Source: Brachionus plicatilis (taxonomy: Eukaryota; Rotifera; Eurotatoria; Ploima; Brachionidae). Taken from it: DNA of 64,000 bases. Positions 58,062 through 64,000 of the stretch are shown here, one piece after another (positions within the stretch are counted from its first letter, which is position 1; every line of letters begins with the position of its first letter). A program made the translations under genes and the position numbers. Where the stretch lies: NCBI GenBank assembly GCA_010279815.1, contig QEOQ01000014.1, forward strand, positions 1-64,000, written 5' to 3'. Below the pieces are notes generated by a model, which saw nothing but the letters and a program-made list of their open reading frames with translations, did no database searches and had not been told where the DNA came from.

Positions 58062-60969
58062 TCATTTATGATTAGCTTTTTATCTAAATCGCTGAACTAA
58101 AATTTTTGTATTTACAAATAAAAATAAACAGAAAAAAATTTTTTTTTTAAATAATTTATTTTTCTTCACTATTTTAAATAGTTGGTATCAAGGCATTTTT
58201 CAAAGCGGAACTTTTTAGATAATCAAATATTTTCTTATTTAAGCCCATCAGATAGTCTGATTGAATTAGGAACGCCATAGACATTTGAAAAAAAAGAAAG
58301 CGGAAATTTATCAAACAAATAGATGAAAACGAAAATTGTCATTTGTGTGTGTTTTCCATTGCTGCACAGCACAAGGCACACTATCAATTGCGTCATTAAA
58401 TAAGAGAATAAAATAAATTTCTTGTTTAGTTACAAAAATCAGCACCTTTAAATGCATAAATTGATTATTCACGAAAGAATTTTGTGTTTTCATTTTCAAT
58501 TTTTTATTAAATATAAGCCGGATATGCCAGTGATCTAAAAAAAGTGGTGGCTTAGATACATCAAGGAAAGAAAATGGCATAATTTTGTCATCGACTAGGG
58601 GCAATCAATGCAGCCAAGTCTAATGCAATTATTGATTGTGAAAAATTATCATTTTAGTTTTGCCAAGCGAATAAATACCTGACAACAAAAGGTGCATAGC
58701 AACACCTCATACGTATTTAGCAAATCGATAATTTGCTCCCTAATATCTTTATTTATCAGTCAAAATTTTTCTGATTTTAATTACTCTAAATACACAGCTA
58801 ATGAATTTCGGACAATTTGCCTACGTTTAGATTAGCTATTTTTGAAATTAGAGGGATTCTTGATAAAATATTTTTTGGAAATTTGAATTTATTTCTATAA
58901 TTGCCTTGATATTTTTTTTATTCTGACTAATTATTCATTTTAAGCTCATTAATGTTTAATAAAATATCAAATTCAGGTTACACCACTATCTTAATTTTTA
59001 ATTTTTGAATTTAAAAAATTTTGACCTGCATCTTAAAGGGGGGTCATAACAAAATTTTCCGATCTTCTGCCGATCAGAGCCCAAACAAATTGTAAACAAG
59101 CTTTTGTAACCCAATTTTTTGTGTTTTACTTCACATTATTATGTTTTTATGGAAAGATTCTTAAAAGTCTCAGTCTAATCTTCAAAATGATGTCATTTAG
59201 ACTTTATGAAAAAATTCTTTGGCCTTTATGCTGAACTAAAGACAGTGAAAAAAATTTTTACGGTATTTTATTATCCAGTCCGAGACCAACTCTTAAACCC
59301 GGATTTTAAACCAAAAACTTTGGTAAAAAGCAAACCAAAAAAGTTTGAAATTGTATTAAAAAAATCAGGTTGAAATCAGATTGAATTTTTCTTCACCAGA
59401 TGCTATTTTAGATATATAAAAATCAAGTTTGATATCGTAGTTTTTCCATACACAAAATTTATCAAGGGTAATCTTTAGATTTAAATTTACAAAAATAAAA
59501 TAATCTTGTTAAATAAAAATTTTCTTCGACTTAATTGATTACTTTTAAAGCACTCATTAAACATTTAATTTTATAATTTAATCAAGACAAATTATTAAGC
59601 TGCATGTAAAATTCCTTGGAAAAAAAATTTTTAGAATTATTCTTTAAAACTTTTTGCGACCAAAAAATTTCCTTTCCCTATCATATCATTCTAACATTTT
59701 TACCAGCAGAAGTTCTTGGTTACACATTCTTTAAAAACTAATTTTCAAAAAATTTCAAAAATACCTAATTTTTTAATTTTATTTTAATCCTTAAAAGGAA
59801 CTATTAACATATTTTTGATGAATGTGGTGTAATTCATGTCTTGGGGTCGCTTATTTTTATCATTTATTTGAATGCTAGAAATGGCTCCAAAAAAATTCAC
59901 TTGTAAAAAATTTTTATAGAAATCCTTTTTTTAGCCTGATATTGATTGAATATATATATATATGGTTAAAATGGTGATCAGCTCTATTTAAAGGATGTAA
60001 AGTGTTATATTTTGGTTATTACAACGAGCAGTCAAATTGCTTCCAGGCTTTCGTGGGTAAGAATATTCGAAGTCTTTATTGGAATTAGATGCTAATGATC
60101 TTAAAGAAAGAAGAAGAAGTTATTTAGTTCAAGTTTTTTTAAACTCATTAATGATATGAATAAATTTAGTAGATAAATTAGAGCTTTAGCGCTATGTGTG
60201 GTACAAAAAGAATTATAAAATATAAGCTGCAGTAAAAACTGTAACTTCTATCATTCTAATATTTGGACATTTTTAATTTTAAGATAAAATAAAAGAAGTA
60301 AAATTTGTAAAAATTTGTAAACTTTGTAAATGTAAAATAAAATTACAATAATTTTCATTTTTTTTCCAAAGGAAAATAAAAGAATATAAAATTTTATTCA
60401 AAAGAAAAATAATATCTTGAACATAAATTCGAGTTTAGTTTGCCTGGATCTAAAATTTCCTCTATAATTTTGAATTTACTTGATTGGAGTAATTAACTGG
60501 ATTATTAAATAATTCATCAATTTATTTTTTTATTTCCTTTCGAAGATAAAAGTGCATCGTTAAAAGTTTTAAATATAAAATAGCAAAATAAATTCTATAA
60601 GATTTGGCAATTTAAACTATGCTAGTTTTATTTTTAAATTTGAAAAATTGACTTATTCATGTATCGTGATTAACCCAAAAATGAAAATGAAGAAAAGGTG
60701 TATTTTTTAAATATTCATTTTATCTTTAATTTTTACATCACTATTTAAATTTAAATTGTTAAATGAAATCTATTTAAAAAAAAAAACATAGAATAATATT
60801 AAATTTTTTATGAATGATATCTTAAATGGATGTGATATAACATTTAAAGATTAAACCAAAAATGCTTTTCTTATCATTTTTTAAAAAGTATTCAATTATG
60901 TTCAAATAATATATGTATAATTATTTTTATAAAATTAAAATAATTTAAAATAAAAACCTAAAATACATA
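58062..60969. other. Intergenic region upstream of distal PDE1 exon and TPMT-family gene (divergent)
   Basis: The two flanking genes are transcribed away from each other, so promoters for both should be here. I see A/T-rich DNA, a short (TA)n run at about 59,952-59,961, and a slightly G+C-richer segment at 60,015-60,062 ending in GTGGGTAAG, which could be an untranslated first exon of the methyltransferase gene. The minus-strand open frame at 58311-58604 (97 codons) shows no domain and is not called. Confidence 0.45.
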
Positions 60970-61905
60970 ATGCCAGTAGATGAATTCTATTCTGATAAGG
61001 ACTATTGGGACCAAAGATGGAAGAATAACTCCATTGAATTTCACTGCCAAACAAACCATAAGTAAGAAATAAAAGTAAAATTTTAAAATCTATTTTAGCC
61101 TTAAGGTTATTGGTAAAGCACCTTGAAAAATTGACAAACAACCGAGAAAATTTGAAATTTTTTTTCCCATTATGTGGCAAAGCCTTGGACATGGCTTGGT
61201 AAAATATCATCTAATATGGAAAAAATAAAATAAATCTAAAATTATTTAAAGGCTTTCTTCTTTTGGGCATTCAATCGTGGGAGTGGAATTTTCACCAGAT
61301 GCAGTTGAAGATTTTTTCAAAGAAAATAAAATTGATTACAAAACTTGCGATTTAGATAAATTTAAGATTTACCAAGTAAATTTTTATAATCAAATAATTA
61401 AATATATCTAAATTATAAACAGAGTTTAGATGGTCGAATAAAAATTTATCGGGGCGATTTTTTCGATTTTAACAGCAATTTGGAAGATTCTTTTGACTGT
61501 GTGTGGGATAGAGGTGCTTTGGTTGCTTTACCCAAAGAGCAAAGGAAAAAGTATTTATAAGAATTATAAAATAAAAAAATGCCCTAAATTATTTATTTAT
61601 TTAAAAAAAGATTTGCTCAGATTGTATGTTCAATATTAAAACCTGAATTTCGGTACATTTTAGATGCATTCGATTACGATTCAAATCTATATCAAGGTCC
61701 ACCTCATGTAGTAACTTTAGAAGAAATTCAGACACTTTATGGTAACAGAAATTAACTAATTTAAAATGAAATTAAATTTAATTTTTGTCAAGGTTCGAAA
61801 TGCAAAATTGAATTGATAGATAAAAATGAGTATCATAGGATCTTTAGTGAAAGCCTTAAGGATAAACCTCCAGTAGAACTATTATATCTTTTATCAAATT
61901 TTTAG
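60970..61905 (+). CDS. Thiopurine S-methyltransferase (TPMT) family protein
   Basis: Six exons, 60970-61061, 61106-61198, 61252-61375, 61423-61550, 61611-61741 and 61793-61905, sum to 681 nt (226 aa), near the usual 230-245. It is a class I SAM-dependent methyltransferase. Family hallmarks in order: YWDQRWKNNSIEFH at the N-terminus; FFFPLCGKALDMAWLSSFGH (motif I, SAM binding); VGVEFSPDAVEDFF (motif II acidic residue); YRGDFFDF; FDCVWDRGALVAL; YQGPPHVV near the end. Vertebrate TPMT methylates aromatic and heterocyclic thiols; the natural substrate here is unknown. The first ATG was chosen because the WDQRW motif follows 12 residues later. Its stop codon is 6 bp from the convergent exporter gene. 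All introns are 45-60 nt and all junctions are GT-AG. Confidence 0.9.
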
Positions 61906-61911
61906 AAAAAT

Positions 61912-63981
61912 TTATTCGGACTCATGAAGCAAAATAGATAAAATAAATAAAATAATAAATATTCCTAAAAGCATTAGTCGTTGAATAATTTTAATAATTA
62001 GCACAGATTCTCTTTGGTTTATTTCCATATCAAATGATACCATCTTATTATTATCGTTTTCAGACAAGTCGGCCTCAATTCCAGAATTTTCATTATCACT
62101 TGAAAATTCCACAGCCTTGATTTAAAATTAATTCAAATTTTTTTTTAAATAAAATTAAAGTAACTTTTTTTGCTAATTCATTCCAATTGACCCTTAAAAT
62201 AAATATGAATTGTAAAATTATAAGAACTACACAGCCAAGTGAAATTCCTATAAAAAAACCTTGAAATTATTTTAAATAAATTTAAGTTAATAGTCAATTT
62301 GTTGAATTTCAATTTTACCATAAACTTTTAATGATGTTGTTAGCATTAGAGTCAAACCAATTGGTGAACCCACAAAATAAAAGCCAATGAGCAAAAAAAT
62401 TGTTGTATACAATTGATAACCACATGCTCTCAAAATACCTGAGTTTGTTCCCTAAAAAAAAAATTATTTTAACTCATTTTATTAATTTTAAAATTAAATT
62501 CAACAACTACAGTATGATTTAAAACTAATTGTACATTTCCTTTCCTCAACTCTTCCTCAACTTTTCCTTTCCCCACTTTTCCTTTAGGAAGAATTGAAGA
62601 AAAGAAAGAGTCGAGGAACAAAATGCGTAAAGTTAGTTTTAATTTGTACTGTATTTTACCTGAAAACCATCCAAGATATGAACAAATGCAATAAATTTTA
62701 AAAGATTTGAGGTTTTGTCAACAACTTGAGGATCACTTGAAAAAGCGTAAGGAAGAATATTTGACAAGCTTAGAATAAGCACTGAGAGTACTGCTATTGC
62801 TGAAGCTTAAAAAATTAGGTGATCAATGGTCCAAGTCATTTTCACGGATACCTGTAACAACGTAAGTTATTTTTGCTGAATTTTTGGCAAGATCGGGTCT
62901 ATTTGAACCCAAAAAGTTTCCAATTCGAATGTTAGCTGCTATTGAGATACCGAATGGAATCTTTTAAAATATTTTAAGTTTTTTTTTCGTTAAAAAAAAG
63001 AATTTTTTTACCTGGAAAAATATAAAAAGAATTTGTTGGGATATTGCCATCATTGAAAATTCAATTTTAGGTAATGAAGCTTAAATTAAATGTTTAAAAA
63101 CATTTTAAAATTTTAATATTTAAATTACAAGCTGCTAAATTGCCAATTTCAAAATTACTCCATTCAATTAAAATTGAAAAAAGACCTGGTATTGCTAATC
63201 TTAAGTAAATTTTCCAATCTAATAAACATTCTACACACCATCCTAGGGAAACAAAATTTAATTATTTAAAAATTTCCCAATTTATTTGAAAATCCTTTAC
63301 CAGGCCAAGAATGTAGATAAATTTTTTTAACGTAAATATAAACAATTAAGAACATGACTAGAAGAAATGACGCAAAATCAACTGCAAGAGCGGCTCCTCT
63401 AAAATTAAGATAAAAATTTGACTAAATAAAATTTGGAAAAATTTTTGTTACCTAACTCCCATGCTAAATCCGTAAATGAATAATGCATGAAGTGCGGCGT
63501 TAATTAAGATGGCAATAAAATTGATGTACATTATTGGATACACAATGTTCTTTAAAAAAATTTAAATTAAAGTTAGATGATTTTATTTTTTACCTGTGAT
63601 TGAATGTATTTTGACAATATAGCTGATAAATTGTAGAACTGTTTATTTTAAAATTATTATTTGAATAAATTAAATTGAAAAACTCACTATAATTGTCGGA
63701 AGAAAAGCCAGAATGTATTGATCGGCCACTCTTTATATAATAATAATAATAATAAAAACTAATTTTAAAAAAATAAATGAATACTCGGCAACTTCAATCT
63801 CATCCACAATAAAATACATCAATTTTTTTGAAGATATCAATAATGCAGCATTGCCAAACATTGTCATTATCGATATCAAAATTGCTAGAAATTTTGATTA
63901 TTTTAAATATTTTTAAAAATTTTTTATTGTACCTTTTTGCATTAGAACGCCAATTTTTTTTTTATTCTTTCCTCCATTAAG
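61912..63981 (-). CDS. MATE/SLC47-type multidrug and toxin extrusion transporter (N-terminus outside window)
   Basis: Thirteen minus-strand exons: 63981-63933, 63884-63785, 63730-63688, 63638-63594, 63549-63452, 63398-63301, 63242-63129, 63079-63012, 62960-62852, 62805-62660, 62451-62319, 62247-62165, 62115-61912. They join in frame to 429 aa plus stop; SLC47 proteins are about 550-600 aa, so roughly the first 130 residues lie beyond 64,000. Recognised blocks: LISIMTMFGNAALL; LSKYIQSQ; GWCVECLLDWKIYLRLAIPG and LIEWSNFEIGNLAA (matching the conserved W...LAIPS...EWWSFEI region); IPFGISIAANIRIGNFLGSN; GILRACGYQ; GFYFVGSPIGLTLM. The C-terminus has an acidic linker and a final hydrophobic helix, as in animal MATEs. 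It probably exports organic cations in exchange for protons (family knowledge). Confidence 0.9.
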
Positions 63982-64000
63982 CTTTTAAAATTTAAAATAA

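Overview
The window is animal nuclear DNA. It is very AT-rich, the genes have many exons split by 45-60 nt introns plus some multi-kilobase introns full of transposon debris, and the proteins are metazoan (WSC/PKD/EGF receptors, C-type lectin, Ca2+/calmodulin-type phosphodiesterase, TPMT-family methyltransferase, MATE exporter). I lean towards a small invertebrate such as a monogonont rotifer; that placement is inference only.

Layout. (1) 1-11,566 (+): 3' part of a large gene for a cell-surface protein made of WSC and PKD-like modules, three EGF repeats and one membrane segment. (2) 14,917-29,585 (+): a complete tandem paralogue with signal peptide, ten WSC modules, three PKD-like modules, three EGF repeats and a membrane segment; my 26-exon model closes in frame at 1,466 aa. 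The last six exons of the two genes are nearly identical including their introns, while the upstream exons have diverged. (3) 32,030-35,448 (+): a type II membrane protein with cysteine-rich repeats and a C-terminal C-type lectin domain (577 aa). (4) 38,805 to 46,677, probably reaching 58,061 (-): a PDE1-type cyclic nucleotide phosphodiesterase (555 aa with the proximal first exon). A distal first exon with an N-acylation motif has the right splice phase to join it. (5) 60,970-61,905 (+): TPMT-family methyltransferase, 226 aa. (6) 61,912-63,981 and beyond (-): C-terminal 429 aa of a MATE/SLC47-type exporter. Genes 5 and 6 converge with 6 bp between stop codons.

Introns and intergenic DNA hold a dense mobile-element layer. 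Several elements have ends and target-site duplications readable by eye: hAT-like elements with 8-bp duplications, a Tc1/mariner-like element at TA, a foldback with a 9-bp duplication, a piggyBac-like remnant, a short LTR element with a TAAC duplication and nearly identical LTRs, and three LINE remnants, two of them interrupted by younger DNA transposons. One scaffold gap (53 N) lies inside the LTR element.

Genes 1-3 look like an extracellular carbohydrate- or matrix-binding neighbourhood. Genes 5 and 6 may both serve small-molecule detoxification. No CRISPR array, rRNA or tRNA was recognised. All splice sites are read by eye and joined by phase; no database search was possible.
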